From DATCHW01 sp036508135 (GTDB lineage: Bacteria; Bacteroidota; Ignavibacteria; Tepidaquicellales; Tepidaquicellaceae), in NCBI GenBank assembly GCA_036508135.1, contig DATCHW010000259.1, positions 248,001 to 312,000 on the forward strand: a stretch of DNA of 64,000 nucleotides, read 5' to 3'. Positions 1-9,149 of this stretch are shown one piece after another (within the stretch, counting starts at the first letter, position 1; each line of letters starts with the position of its first letter). The position numbers and the translations under genes were made by a program. The notes beneath the pieces were generated by a model. It saw only the letters and a list, made by a program, of their open reading frames with translations. It made no database searches and had not been told where the DNA came from.

Positions 1-1
1 T

Positions 2-811
2 ACTATTTTTAATGCTGTAAATCACTATCATTTATTTATAATTTGTTTTTTCATGTTAATATTATCTGAAGACATTTTTCATAATAAAAGAAAAATATTT
101 TTATTTTCTTTTTTTGCTTCTATGCTCATACTACTCAGAAGTGAATTTGTATTATTTCTTGCATTCGTTTATATCATTCTTCTTATTAAAAGAAAATTTA
201 GTTTTACTTTTACAAGTGCTATTTTAATTCTGCTATTTATATCTCCTTGGATTATCAGAAATGCAATAGTCTTTGATGATTTTATTCCACTCAGTACGAG
301 TGGAGGCTTGAATTTTTACCGCGGACACAACCCTGAGAGGATAGGTTATTGGGGAGACGAATATTTTTTATCCGAAATCAAAGTTAATACGTCCGGAAAT
401 AACTTCGAATTAATGTACAATGATTATTATTATAATAAAGCTTTTAATTTCGCAAAAGAAAATCCCGTACAGGAAATTAAAAATTCTTTTCTGAAAGTAT
501 ATCACCTCTGGATATTTAATACTAACGATAAAAGATCTTTCAATCTGGGATATATGATTCCCTCACTTATTATAATTATATTTTCTATTTTGGGGATCAT
601 TAAGTCATTTAATCTAAGGAAATACTATATCATTTATATTTTTATTTTGTCGGCGACATTGACGGTTATTTTATTTTTTGCTCTGCCTAGATATCAGATT
701 ATGATGAAAATAGCTCTTATCCCGTTTTGCTCATTGTATATGGAACAATTATTTAATCGAATTAAAAGAAAAAATGTAATTATCAGTTATAAATATCTGA
801 AGAAAAGATAA
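2..811 (+). CDS. GT39-like (PMT/ArnT-type) membrane glycosyltransferase, C-terminal part
   Basis: Only the 3' part is present: the frame is open from base 2, so the ATG at 53 is probably an internal methionine. The protein is strongly hydrophobic, with about five membrane segments. After a helix ending near residue 80 (counted from base 53) comes 'PWIIRNAIVFDDF', then 'STSGGLNFYRGHNP'. This pair is typical of the C-terminal side of dolichyl-phosphate-mannose mannosyltransferase-like (GT39/PMT_2) proteins, which move a sugar from a polyprenyl-phosphate carrier onto lipid, glycan or protein outside the inner membrane. The catalytic N-terminal loop lies outside the window, so donor and acceptor are unknown. 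It ends 45 bases before tpiA on the same strand. The family call is fairly secure; the function is inferred. Confidence 0.6.
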   Translation, partial: TIFNAVNHYHLFIICFFMLILSEDIFHNKRKIFLFSFFASMLILLRSEFVLFLAFVYIILLIKRKFSFTFTSAILILLFISPWIIRNAIVFDDFIPLSTSGGLNFYRGHNPERIGYWGDEYFLSEIKVNTSGNNFELMYNDYYYNKAFNFAKENPVQEIKNSFLKVYHLWIFNTNDKRSFNLGYMIPSLIIIIFSILGIIKSFNLRKYYIIYIFILSATLTVILFFALPRYQIMMKIALIPFCSLYMEQLFNRIKRKNVIISYKYLKKR

Positions 812-856
812 TCCTAATATTTTGAAGAAAATTTTTAATAATTTAAAGATAAGGAA

Positions 857-1618
857 ATGCGAAAGAAATTAATTGCAGGAAACTGGAAAATGAATAAAAC
901 TTTTTCTGAGTCATATGACTTAATATTAAATTTAAAAAAATTGATTAGCCCCGAAGTTCTTAATAAAGTCGATGTATTGATTTGCCCGCCTTTTGTAAAT
1001 CTAAATGCAGCAAACGATATTTTAGAAAATTCTGGTATTAGTACCGGAGGACAGAACGTTCATTATAAAGATGAAGGTGCTTTTACCGGTGAGATATCAG
1101 CAAAAATGCTTAAATCAGTAGGGTGTAATTACGTAATAATAGGTCATAGCGAGAGGAGACAATATTTTTTCGAAACAAATGATATTATAAATTTAAAAAT
1201 AAAGAAAGCTCTTGAAAATGAATTAATTCCTATTTTGTGTGTAGGAGAAACCCTGGAGCAGCGTGAAGCCAATATTCACATCAAAATTGTAGATGAACAA
1301 GTTACATTGTGCCTGAAAGGATTGTCTGATGAAGAAATAAGGAAAATCGTAATCGCATACGAACCAGTTTGGGCAATAGGAACTGGAAAAACTGCATCAC
1401 GTGAGCAGGCGAACGAAATGCATATTTTAATTAGAAAATCAGTGAGCAATTTATTTGCAAATGAAATTGCAAATAATATTATTATATTATACGGAGGAAG
1501 TATGAATGACAAAAATTCAAAAGAGCTTCTTTTTATGTCAGATATTGACGGTGGTTTGATCGGAGGAGCAAGTTTGATAGCAGAATCATTTGTAAATATT
1601 GTAAACTCAGCTATATAA
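857..1618 (+). CDS. tpiA: Triose-phosphate isomerase
   Basis: Interconverts dihydroxyacetone phosphate and glyceraldehyde 3-phosphate in glycolysis and gluconeogenesis, in the cytoplasm. At 253 residues it has the usual length. The catalytic set is complete: N9 and K11 in 'AGNWKMNK', H97 in 'IIGHSERR', E169 in 'AYEPVWAIGTGKTA' (loop 6), and the phosphate-binding 'YGGSM' and 'GGLIGGASL' near the C-terminus. The start is the first in-frame ATG, behind an AAGGA-like leader three to four bases away. It is followed after 16 bases by a thiolase gene, so it probably heads, or lies within, the fatty-acid cluster transcript. No glycolytic neighbour is present. Confidence 0.98.
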   Translation: MRKKLIAGNWKMNKTFSESYDLILNLKKLISPEVLNKVDVLICPPFVNLNAANDILENSGISTGGQNVHYKDEGAFTGEISAKMLKSVGCNYVIIGHSERRQYFFETNDIINLKIKKALENELIPILCVGETLEQREANIHIKIVDEQVTLCLKGLSDEEIRKIVIAYEPVWAIGTGKTASREQANEMHILIRKSVSNLFANEIANNIIILYGGSMNDKNSKELLFMSDIDGGLIGGASLIAESFVNIVNSAI

Positions 1619-1634
1619 AATTAAATCTAATAAA

Positions 1635-2810
1635 ATGAAAGAAGTAGTAATAGTATCTGCAGTTAGAACTCCAGTTGGGAGTTTTATGGGAGTACTTTCT
1701 TCACTTAGCGCACCAAAACTCGGAGCAATTGTTATAAAAGAAGCAATAAAAAGAAGTAATATTACTCCTGCAATGGTTTCAGAAGTGATTATGGGGTGTG
1801 TACTTCCTGCCGGTTTAGGTCAAGCACCTGCAAGGCAAGCATCTATTTACGCCGGAGTACCGGATTCTGTTCCCTGTCTTACTATCAACAAAATGTGCGG
1901 CTCGGGCTTAAAATCAGTAATGCTTGCTGTGCAGGCAATTCAATGCAGTGACTCGGACATAGTGGTAGCGGGTGGAATGGAATCTATGAGCAACGTCCCT
2001 TATTATCTAGATAAAGCAAGGAATGGTTATCGTATGGGAAATGGAAGAGTAATTGACGGGATGATCCTTGATGGTTTATGGGATGTATATAACAATTATC
2101 ATATGGGGAATGCAGCTGAACTATGTTCCAGGGAATTGAAAATTTCGAAAGCTGAACAGGATGAATTTGCTATACAAAGTTATAAGAAAGCTCTTAATGC
2201 AATAGAAAAAGGATTTTTTAAAGAAGAAATAGTTACTATTGAGATTAAAGGCAGAAAAGAAAATATAATCATTTCTGAAGATGAGGAACCTAAAAAAGTA
2301 AATTTTGATAAAGGTTTAAGACTAAAATCCGCATTTGAGGATAATGGTTCTGTGACAGCTTTTAATGCTTCAAAAATAAATGATGGCGCTTCAGCTCTAG
2401 TTTTAATGTCCGCTGAAAAAGCAGAGGAATTAAACATTAATCCACTTGCAAGAGTTCTTGGTCACGTCTCTCATGCTCAACAACCGGAATGGTTTACCAC
2501 TGCTCCCGCATACGCAATTACAAAAGTATTGGAAAAAACCGGTCTTAACAAAGAAGATATTGATTTATTTGAGGCTAATGAAGCTTTTGCTGTACAAGCC
2601 TTGTCTGTTATAAAGGTAGCAGGTCTTAATCCTGATAAAGTGAATATCAATGGAGGCGCTGTTGCTTTAGGACATCCAATCGGTGCAAGCGGAGCGAGAA
2701 TTCTCACAACTCTCCTCTATAATATGATTCGTGGAAATGCTAAAAAAGGAATCGCAACTCTTTGCATTGGTGGCGGTGAAGCAAGTGCAATTATATTAGA
2801 AAAAATTTAA
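1635..2810 (+). CDS. Acetyl-CoA C-acetyltransferase (thiolase)
   Basis: Condenses two acetyl-CoA to acetoacetyl-CoA or cleaves it in the reverse direction. The length (391 residues) is that of the biosynthetic/degradative thiolase family. The acyl-accepting cysteine is C88 in 'NKMCGSG', and the second catalytic pair is H347 in 'GHPIGASG' and C377 in 'CIGGGEA'. The 'NEAFAVQ' loop that frames the active site is also present. Neighbours are 3-hydroxybutyryl-CoA dehydrogenase (26 bases downstream) and a short-chain acyl-CoA dehydrogenase, so acetoacetyl-CoA is the likely physiological substrate. Whether the cluster runs toward oxidation or toward C4 products cannot be read from the sequence. Confidence 0.95.
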   Translation: MKEVVIVSAVRTPVGSFMGVLSSLSAPKLGAIVIKEAIKRSNITPAMVSEVIMGCVLPAGLGQAPARQASIYAGVPDSVPCLTINKMCGSGLKSVMLAVQAIQCSDSDIVVAGGMESMSNVPYYLDKARNGYRMGNGRVIDGMILDGLWDVYNNYHMGNAAELCSRELKISKAEQDEFAIQSYKKALNAIEKGFFKEEIVTIEIKGRKENIIISEDEEPKKVNFDKGLRLKSAFEDNGSVTAFNASKINDGASALVLMSAEKAEELNINPLARVLGHVSHAQQPEWFTTAPAYAITKVLEKTGLNKEDIDLFEANEAFAVQALSVIKVAGLNPDKVNINGGAVALGHPIGASGARILTTLLYNMIRGNAKKGIATLCIGGGEASAIILEKI

Positions 2811-2836
2811 TTTTATAAAAATAATTAATTTATATA

Positions 2837-3691
2837 ATGAGTATTAATAAAATAGCTGTTATTGGTGGAGGAACGATGGGCAATGGAATAGCCCACACTT
2901 TTGCTCAATTTGAGTATAAAGTGATCCTCATTGACATCAAGCAGGAGTTTCTTGACAGAGCGATTAGCAATATATCTAAAAACCTTGACAGACAAATAAA
3001 AAAAGGAACAATTACTGATGCGGATAAAACGTCAACTTTGAATAATATAACAATTGCTCTCGATTTAAAATCTGCTTCCGAATCTGATTTAATTATCGAA
3101 GCAGCAACCGAAAATCCGGAAATCAAGAAGCAAATCTTCCGGGATTTAGATATATTGGTAAATAAAAATGCTTTACTTGCTACAAATACTTCATCCATTT
3201 CCATCACGGAAATTGCAGCAGTTACAAAAAGACCTGCACAGGTAATCGGAATGCATTTTATGAATCCCGTTCCTATGATGAAACTTGTGGAGGTAATTCG
3301 TGGTCTGGCTACTTCTCAAGATACTTACGATTCTGTAAAAGATCTATCGTTGAGAATAGGGAAAGAACCCGTTGAAGTTCAGGATTACCCCGGCTTTGTT
3401 GCTAACCGGATTCTTATGCCAATGATAAACGAAGCAATTTATTGCATAATGGAAGGAGTAGCCGAACCAGAAGCTATTGATACTGTGATGAAACTTGGAA
3501 TGAATCATCCAATGGGTCCCCTTACACTGGCTGATTTTATTGGACTTGATGTGTGCTTATCAATCATGGAAGTATTGCATACCGGTCTCGGTGACACTAA
3601 ATACCGCCCCTGCCCGCTTCTTAAGAAAATGGTAACTGCAGGTTATCTTGGGAGGAAAAGCGGAAAAGGTTTCTACGATTACGGAAAATAA
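2837..3691 (+). CDS. 3-hydroxybutyryl-CoA dehydrogenase
   Basis: NAD(P)-dependent interconversion of 3-hydroxybutyryl-CoA and acetoacetyl-CoA. The 284-residue stand-alone form matches Hbd/PaaH rather than the dehydrogenase part of a large FadB-like protein. The Rossmann loop is '[12 protein letters not shown]' at 9-20. Catalytic residues fall in the right places: S119/S120 ('NTSSIS'), H140 and E152 ('[16 protein letters not shown]') and N190 ('FVANRIL'). The C-terminal dimer domain carries '[16 protein letters not shown]'. It lies between the thiolase and acyl-CoA dehydrogenase genes with gaps of about 25 bases. No enoyl-CoA hydratase is encoded nearby, so the middle step must come from elsewhere in the genome. 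Confidence 0.95.
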   Translation: MSINKIAVIGGGTMGNGIAHTFAQFEYKVILIDIKQEFLDRAISNISKNLDRQIKKGTITDADKTSTLNNITIALDLKSASESDLIIEAATENPEIKKQIFRDLDILVNKNALLATNTSSISITEIAAVTKRPAQVIGMHFMNPVPMMKLVEVIRGLATSQDTYDSVKDLSLRIGKEPVEVQDYPGFVANRILMPMINEAIYCIMEGVAEPEAIDTVMKLGMNHPMGPLTLADFIGLDVCLSIMEVLHTGLGDTKYRPCPLLKKMVTAGYLGRKSGKGFYDYGK

Positions 3692-3715
3692 CTTATTAAT
3701 CTAAACTATAATAAT

Positions 3716-4855
3716 ATGAATTTCGAATTTACTGAGGAACATCTTGCGATAAAAGAAGCTGCAAAAGATTTTGCTGAAAATGAAATTGCCCCTTCACAAA
3801 TTGAAAGGGATATTAATGCGGTTTTCCCTGCAGAGATCATAAAAAAACTGGGAGAACTTGGATTCATGGGAATGATGGTTTCTCCTGATTGGGGAGGTGC
3901 GGGTATGGATACAATCAGTTATGTACTAGCGATGGAAGAGATTTCAAAAGTTGATGCTTCTGTTGGTGTAATTATGTCTGTAAACAATTCTCTTGTCTGC
4001 TTTGGAATCGAAAAATGGGGCACCGAAACGCAAAAGGAAAAGTATCTGCGGAAACTTGCAATGGGAGAAGCACTAGGTGCTTTTTGTCTTTCTGAACCGG
4101 AAGCAGGAAGCGATGCTACTCAGCAAAAAACTGAAGCTATATTCAATGGAGATTATTATATTCTGAACGGAATGAAAAACTGGATAACAAATGGAACTAC
4201 CGCTGATTGCTATCTCATTCAGGCAGTTACAGATAAATCAAAAGGATATAAAGGTATTTCCACTTTCATCGTAGAAAAAAACTTTGAAGGTTTCGAAATT
4301 GGTAAAAAAGAAGATAAACTTGGAATCCGTGGTTCTGACACCTGCTCCATCGGTTTAAATAATTGTAAAGTTCCTAAAGAAAATATACTCGGGGAAGAAG
4401 GTTTTGGCTTCAAAATAGCTATGGAAACTCTTAATGGAGGTAGAATTGGAATTGCTGCACAAGCTCTTGGAATTGCTCAGGCCTCGCTTGAAGCAGCAAC
4501 AAAATACTCTAAAGAGAGAAAAGCTTTTAATTCTCCAATTTGTAACTTACAGGCAATTCAATTTAAATTGGCTGATATGGCTGTAAAAGTAGAAGGTGCC
4601 AGATTACTAACTCTGAAAGCAGCGTTCAAAAAAGACCAAAACGAAAAATTTGTAAAAGAAGCAGCACAGGCAAAACTATTTGCCAGTGAAACTGCAGTAG
4701 ATTGTGCACTCGAAGCAATTCAGATTCACGGTGGTTATGGATATGTAAGAGAATATCTTGTAGAAAGATATTTACGCGATGCGAAAATTACTGAAATATA
4801 CGAGGGTACAAGCGAGATTCAAAAGATTGTGATTTCACGTGAAATATTAAAATAA
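3716..4855 (+). CDS. Short-chain acyl-CoA dehydrogenase (butyryl-CoA dehydrogenase type)
   Basis: FAD enzyme that oxidises a short acyl-CoA to its trans-2-enoyl-CoA, passing electrons to electron-transfer flavoprotein. It has the usual length (379 residues) and domain order. Seen are the flavin-binding 'FCLSEPEAGSD', the adenine/dimer contact 'QIHGGYGYVREY' and the active-site base E363 inside 'ITEIYEGTSEIQ', the position used by short-chain members. It is the last gene of the tpiA-thiolase-hbd-acd run and is followed by a clear hairpin terminator. etfAB and a crotonase are not in the window. Chain-length specificity is inferred from the base position and the neighbours. Confidence 0.93.
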   Translation: MNFEFTEEHLAIKEAAKDFAENEIAPSQIERDINAVFPAEIIKKLGELGFMGMMVSPDWGGAGMDTISYVLAMEEISKVDASVGVIMSVNNSLVCFGIEKWGTETQKEKYLRKLAMGEALGAFCLSEPEAGSDATQQKTEAIFNGDYYILNGMKNWITNGTTADCYLIQAVTDKSKGYKGISTFIVEKNFEGFEIGKKEDKLGIRGSDTCSIGLNNCKVPKENILGEEGFGFKIAMETLNGGRIGIAAQALGIAQASLEAATKYSKERKAFNSPICNLQAIQFKLADMAVKVEGARLLTLKAAFKKDQNEKFVKEAAQAKLFASETAVDCALEAIQIHGGYGYVREYLVERYLRDAKITEIYEGTSEIQKIVISREILK

Positions 4856-4882
4856 GAATAACAGTAGCTAAAGATTTATTTG

Positions 4883-4917
4883 AAAAGCCGCAGGTGATTA
4901 GATTATCTGCGGCTTTT
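4883..4917. terminator. Bidirectional intrinsic terminator
   Basis: A perfect 11-bp inverted repeat (4883-4893 and 4907-4917, arm AAAAGCCGCAG) with a 13-base loop. The arms start in A's and end in T's, so it can work on both strands. It sits between the converging acyl-CoA dehydrogenase gene (ends 4855) and the outer-membrane barrel gene (ends 4922). Confidence 0.85.
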
Positions 4918-4921
4918 AATT

Positions 4922-5622
4922 TTACATATTAAACAAAACTCTTGCGGATAGATTTATACTATTATAATTACTTGCATTTGAGGAACTAAGAGGTGTATTT
5001 CGTTTTATAGGCATAGGAACAACCCTATAAGTGATATCGAAACCGTATGCAAAATTGCTTGCCGAACTGATTCCGAGTGATAATGTAAAATTTGGAGCCC
5101 AGACATCGTTTTTATCATCCTGTACTCTTAAATAATTCATACTATATGAACTATCACTGTATATATAATTTCTCGCTTGTTCTTTAATATAAACCATTCC
5201 TCCGCCTGTACCTATGTAGAAATCTTTTAATAAACTCTGCTGGTTATTTCCAAAAGGAAATACTTTTGCTTTTAGATTAATAGTCAAAGCAAAGAGAGAA
5301 GCATCTTGTGGAATATACCAAAGATGTTGATTATTCTGTGTGTACCAGTTACCATCAGCACGTTGAGTATTCCTTGCAAATAAAAAGGAAGGAGTAAATT
5401 CAACAGCCAAATAATTATTAAATTTGATACCATAAAATCCGTTAACCTCACTAAGAAGCCCCGAACGGTCTAAATCAATTGTAGGATAAATACTGCTCAC
5501 ATCAGAATTAGTGAAAAAAACAAGCGAATAACCTAATCCGGCATATATCTGCGAAGACTCACGGTTCTTATATTGAGCAACCGAAGTAAAAAAAGAAAAA
5601 TAACCAATAATAATTTCTTCAT
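4922..5622 (-). CDS. Outer-membrane beta-barrel protein, frameshifted inside its signal peptide
   Basis: The uninterrupted frame runs from a GTG at 5500 down to 4922 (192 residues), but coding continues upstream without a stop. The natural start is the ATG at 5622-5620, which overlaps the hslU stop as ATGA. From that ATG the frame reads [11 protein letters not shown] and then leaves the main frame at a run of seven T's (minus strand; 5588-5594). One extra T would join it to 'FTSVAQ', a clean signal peptide of about 17 residues, followed by '[20 protein letters not shown]'. The restored protein would have 233 residues. The mature part has alternating amphipathic strands and an aromatic-rich ending 'LSARVLFNM', as in small opacity/OmpW-like barrels. 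Substrate unknown. The break may be a sequencing indel, a switching tract or early decay. Confidence 0.6.
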
Positions 5623-7103
5623 AAAATGTATCTGCTAAGATCTCTGTTTTTTACAATCGAATTTAACTTTTCGTGTACAAGTTCTTTATTAATTTCAATC
5701 TTTTTCTTATTATTTTTATCGGGCACTTTAAACAGAATATCTTCTAACAAGTTCGTAAGTATTGTATGAAGCCTTCTGGCACCGATATTTTCAACTTGCT
5801 CATTCACTTCAGTTGCAATCTTTGCAATTTCTTTTATAGAATCGTCAGAAAAAATTAGCTCTACATTTTCCGTAAGTAATAAAGCCTTATATTGTTTTAT
5901 CAATGCATTTTCAGGTTGCGTTAATATTTTATAAAAATCTTCTTCGTTCAGACTATTTAATTCAACTCGAATAGGAAACCTTCCCTGAAGTTCAGGTATT
6001 AAATCGCTCGGTTTTGAAATATGAAATGCCCCCGAAGCAATAAAAAGAACGTGGTCTGTTTTTACAGGTCCATATTTAGTTATGACCGTAGATCCTTCAA
6101 CAATAGGAAGCAAATCCCTTTGAACACCTTCGCGGGAAACGTCAACTCCAGATTGTTTTCCTCCACCTCCAGCAATTTTATCAATCTCATCAATGAAAAC
6201 GATTCCATAGTTCTGAACTTTTTCAACTGCATCTTTGATTACTCCATCCATGTCGATAAGTTTTTGGGATTCTTCCTGAGTAAGTACCTTTCTCGCCTCT
6301 GCAATTGAAAGCTTTCTCTTTTTTGATTTCTTTGGCATCATATTCCCGAACAAGTCATTCAGATTCAGACCCATTTCCTCGAGCCCTATCGGACCGAGAA
6401 CCTGCAACATCGGCATATTTTCGCTTGTTAAATCCATCTCAATAATTCTGTTATCAAGAGAACCGTCAAGCAGTTGCTTTCTGAATTTATCGCGGGTAGT
6501 ATAATTATCTTCTAGTGGTCCATTATCAAGTTCAATCTTCATTTTACCATCGTCAAATTGAGCATCAACAGCGGCTTTCGCTTCATCAGTGGTTTCAGGT
6601 TTTTTCCGCACAGGAGGAATTAAAATATCAAGAATCCTTTCATCAGCATTCTCTGCGGCTTTTTTTGCCACTTCCTTTGTACGTTCAAGTTTAACGATAT
6701 TTACGGATAAATCAGTAAGTTCGCGAATCATTGATTCTACATCGCGTCCTACATACCCTACTTCTGTGAACTTTGATGCCTCAACTTTAATAAAAGGAGC
6801 ATTCGCTAATTTTGATATACGCCTAGCAATTTCTGTTTTACCGACTCCTGTCGGACCGATCATTATTATATTATTTGGCATAATTTCATCGCGCATATTC
6901 TCTGCTACCTGATGTCGGCGCCATCTGTTACGCAGAGCAATTGCGACTGATTTCTTGGCATTATCCTGACCTATGATGTACTTATCCAACTCCTCAACAA
7001 TCTGTGTAGGAGTTAACTGATCAATAATGTTTTTATTGCTTGTTTTCGCTGACTTTACTTTCTTCTTAATGTTTTGTGTCTTTTCTGTTATATTGTTTTG
7101 CAT
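5619..7103 (-). CDS. hslU: ATP-dependent protease ATPase subunit HslU
   Basis: AAA+ unfoldase ring that feeds proteins to the HslV peptidase in the cytoplasm. The N-terminal '[18 protein letters not shown]' is diagnostic. Walker A is GPTGVGKT (83-90), the pore loop is GYVGRD (116-121), Walker B is 'IVFIDEIDK' (301-309), and the C-terminal tail '...DLSRYIL' is the segment that docks into and activates HslV. The I-domain lies between about 110 and 240. There is a lysine-rich N-terminal extension of some 28 residues before the conserved start. It is 5 bases downstream of hslV, and its stop codon overlaps the ATG of the following barrel gene. Confidence 0.98.
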   Translation of the reverse strand: MQNNITEKTQNIKKKVKSAKTSNKNIIDQLTPTQIVEELDKYIIGQDNAKKSVAIALRNRWRRHQVAENMRDEIMPNNIIMIGPTGVGKTEIARRISKLANAPFIKVEASKFTEVGYVGRDVESMIRELTDLSVNIVKLERTKEVAKKAAENADERILDILIPPVRKKPETTDEAKAAVDAQFDDGKMKIELDNGPLEDNYTTRDKFRKQLLDGSLDNRIIEMDLTSENMPMLQVLGPIGLEEMGLNLNDLFGNMMPKKSKKRKLSIAEARKVLTQEESQKLIDMDGVIKDAVEKVQNYGIVFIDEIDKIAGGGGKQSGVDVSREGVQRDLLPIVEGSTVITKYGPVKTDHVLFIASGAFHISKPSDLIPELQGRFPIRVELNSLNEEDFYKILTQPENALIKQYKALLLTENVELIFSDDSIKEIAKIATEVNEQVENIGARRLHTILTNLLEDILFKVPDKNNKKKIEINKELVHEKLNSIVKNRDLSRYIL

Positions 7104-7108
7104 TTAAA

Positions 7109-7654
7109 TTAATTTAATTCTTCAATAGTAATATTATCATTCGTATAGATACATATGTTTGCTGCCTGTTTGAGGGCTTCATTAACTATTTCCTTTGCTC
7201 CAAGTTTGGAATACTTTAGCATCATTCTAGCTGCAGCAAGGGCATAAGGTGCTCCTGAACCGATGGCAACGATTCCATCATCCGGTTCAATCACGTCACC
7301 AGTACCGGAAATCACTAATGTTTTTTCCTTATCAACAACAGCTAATAAAGCTTCAAGCCGACGAAGATATTTATCTGTTCTCCATTCTTTTGCGAGTTCT
7401 ACCGCAGCGCGGGAAAGATTTCCTTTATATTGTTCAAGTTTACTTTCAAATCTTTCAAACAAAGTAAAAGCATCTGAGGTTGCACCTGCAAAACCTACTA
7501 ATACTTTATCATTATATAACTTCCTAACTTTTTTCGTTTTATGTTTCATAATAGTATTACCCATAGTTACCTGACCGTCACTTCCGATAACAGCTTTACC
7601 ATCTTTAATTAATCCGATAACGGTTGTTGATTTTATTTCTTGATTTTTTTTCAA
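7109..7654 (-). CDS. hslV: ATP-dependent protease peptidase subunit HslV
   Basis: Threonine peptidase of the HslVU complex, a two-ring proteasome-like chamber. Conserved blocks are '[19 protein letters not shown]', '[18 protein letters not shown]' and '[17 protein letters not shown]', with '[16 protein letters not shown]' at the C-terminus. In most HslV proteins the catalytic threonine follows the initiator methionine. Here the equivalent threonine is T10 (in 'KSTTVIG'), so about nine residues must be removed first, or the true start is later. No in-frame ATG lies between residue 1 and T10. It lies 13 bases after rpoN and 5 bases before hslU. Confidence 0.96.
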   Translation of the reverse strand: MKKNQEIKSTTVIGLIKDGKAVIGSDGQVTMGNTIMKHKTKKVRKLYNDKVLVGFAGATSDAFTLFERFESKLEQYKGNLSRAAVELAKEWRTDKYLRRLEALLAVVDKEKTLVISGTGDVIEPDDGIVAIGSGAPYALAAARMMLKYSKLGAKEIVNEALKQAANICIYTNDNITIEELN

Positions 7655-7667
7655 ATTATTTTGTTAT

Positions 7668-9128
7668 TTATAGTTTTCTTCTCATTCTTGCTTTAGGAAT
7701 TTTTAGAATATCCCTGTATTTAGCAACAGTTCGCCTTGCCAATTTGAAATCTAGTTTATGCATCTCAATTACGAGTTGCTCATCTGTTAGGGGATTTGCC
7801 GGGTCTTCAGATTCAATTACCTCTTTCAATTTATTTTTGATTTCTGAATTTGATATATCTTCTCCAACTTCATTCCTGACTTTATGACTGAAGAAATTTC
7901 TCAGCTCATAAATACCAAATTCGGATTGGACATATTTACCTCGAACCGTCCTGCTGACGGTAGAAATATCCATACCTATATCCTCAGCAACATCTTTTTC
8001 ATACAAGGGTTTCAAACCCTCACCAAGATTATCAAAAAATTCTTTTTGGTGTTTTAATATAGCATTCATAACTTTCAACATTGTTTCCCTTCTCGAATTA
8101 ATTGCCATCAAAAACCACTTTGCTCTTTCGAAATTATTGTGAATAAAATCTTTTGTGTTTTTATCGAGAATATTTTTCTGGTTTGTTATTAACCGTCTAT
8201 AAGCAGAATTAATTCGGAGCGAGGGAATATTTCTTTCATTCAATTCAACTTTATAAATCCCGTTTTCTTTTAAAACAATTAAGTCGGGAAATATATAATC
8301 CGCATTTGCTGCATCTTCTATAGACGCGGCTGGTTTTGGATTTAGTTTCAAAATCAAATCAAATATTTTATTAAGAGTATTGATGTCAATGTTCAGTTCC
8401 GAAACTAATTTTTCATAATTTTTTAATCTGAATTCTTCAAAATAATCTCTGATTATAATTTGAGCATTTGTTTTTAGTTGAGGATCAAGATCTTTCTGAT
8501 TTATTTGATTAATCAAGCATTCCTGTAAATTTCTTGAAGCTATACCTGGCGGATCGAATTTCTGTATCGTTTGCAATACCTTTTCAACTTCAGATGCAGT
8601 AGTATCTTCATCTTTAAACTCATCTCCAAAATGAAAATTCTTCAGGTCTTCAACAAACTCGTTTATATCCTGTCTGAAATATCCATCATCATCCAAAGAT
8701 CTTATGATTGCTTCTGCAATCAGCATATGCTTATGGTTAAGTTCAGACAAATATACCTGAGATAGAAGGATATCATTTTTTGAATGCGGACTTCTCCACA
8801 TATTCTCATAATTCGTATCTTTATCATCCGAATTTCCGCCGGGAGTCTTATACCCTTCCGTGTCAGAGTTCAAATAGTCATCCCAATTGTACTCTTCTTC
8901 TTTGTTACTTTCTTCAGTTGATGCATCATCTGATTCATGTACATCGCTATCTATTTGATCTTCAGAAAGAGTCTCTAATTCCCGTTCTTCAAGAAATGGA
9001 TTTTGAATAAGTTCAAGGCGGACCATTTGCTCGAGAGCAATAGTAGGTATAGCCAGTAAACTCATTTTTTGAATCAACTGTGGCAATACTTTCTGAACAA
9101 GTCTTTGAGATTGAGTTTGTTTTAACAT
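7668..9128 (-). CDS. rpoN: RNA polymerase sigma-54 factor
   Basis: Alternative sigma factor that binds -24/-12 promoters and needs an AAA+ activator. Region I is at the N-terminus, glutamine/leucine-rich ('QTQSQRLVQKVLPQLIQKMSL'-type start), followed by an acidic region II at about 50-110. The core-binding and DNA-binding domains come next, and the RpoN box is A464-D473, 'ARRTVAKYRD'. Length 486 is normal. It sits between dprA and hslV in a close minus-strand run rather than in the common lptB-rpoN-hpf setting. No bacterial enhancer-binding protein gene is in the window, so its regulon cannot be guessed here. Confidence 0.97.
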   Translation of the reverse strand: MLKQTQSQRLVQKVLPQLIQKMSLLAIPTIALEQMVRLELIQNPFLEERELETLSEDQIDSDVHESDDASTEESNKEEEYNWDDYLNSDTEGYKTPGGNSDDKDTNYENMWRSPHSKNDILLSQVYLSELNHKHMLIAEAIIRSLDDDGYFRQDINEFVEDLKNFHFGDEFKDEDTTASEVEKVLQTIQKFDPPGIASRNLQECLINQINQKDLDPQLKTNAQIIIRDYFEEFRLKNYEKLVSELNIDINTLNKIFDLILKLNPKPAASIEDAANADYIFPDLIVLKENGIYKVELNERNIPSLRINSAYRRLITNQKNILDKNTKDFIHNNFERAKWFLMAINSRRETMLKVMNAILKHQKEFFDNLGEGLKPLYEKDVAEDIGMDISTVSRTVRGKYVQSEFGIYELRNFFSHKVRNEVGEDISNSEIKNKLKEVIESEDPANPLTDEQLVIEMHKLDFKLARRTVAKYRDILKIPKARMRRKL

Positions 9129-9149
9129 TTCTTTGAATTTAAAATTCTA

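Noticed and set aside
4922..5500. GTG at 5500 as the real start of the outer-membrane barrel gene.
   Set aside because: It would remove the signal peptide and the first strands. Coding continues upstream without a stop, and the ATG overlapping the hslU stop gives a proper leader.
5766..5792. TGGCAC and TTGCT words in hslU as a sigma-54 promoter.
   Set aside because: The spacing is far beyond the required five bases between the two elements, and it lies inside a coding sequence.
6021..6912. Antisense open frames over hslU, and similar long shadows over kgd, priA and others.
   Set aside because: They mirror conserved genes in another frame, have no motifs or plausible starts, and the sense genes are certain.
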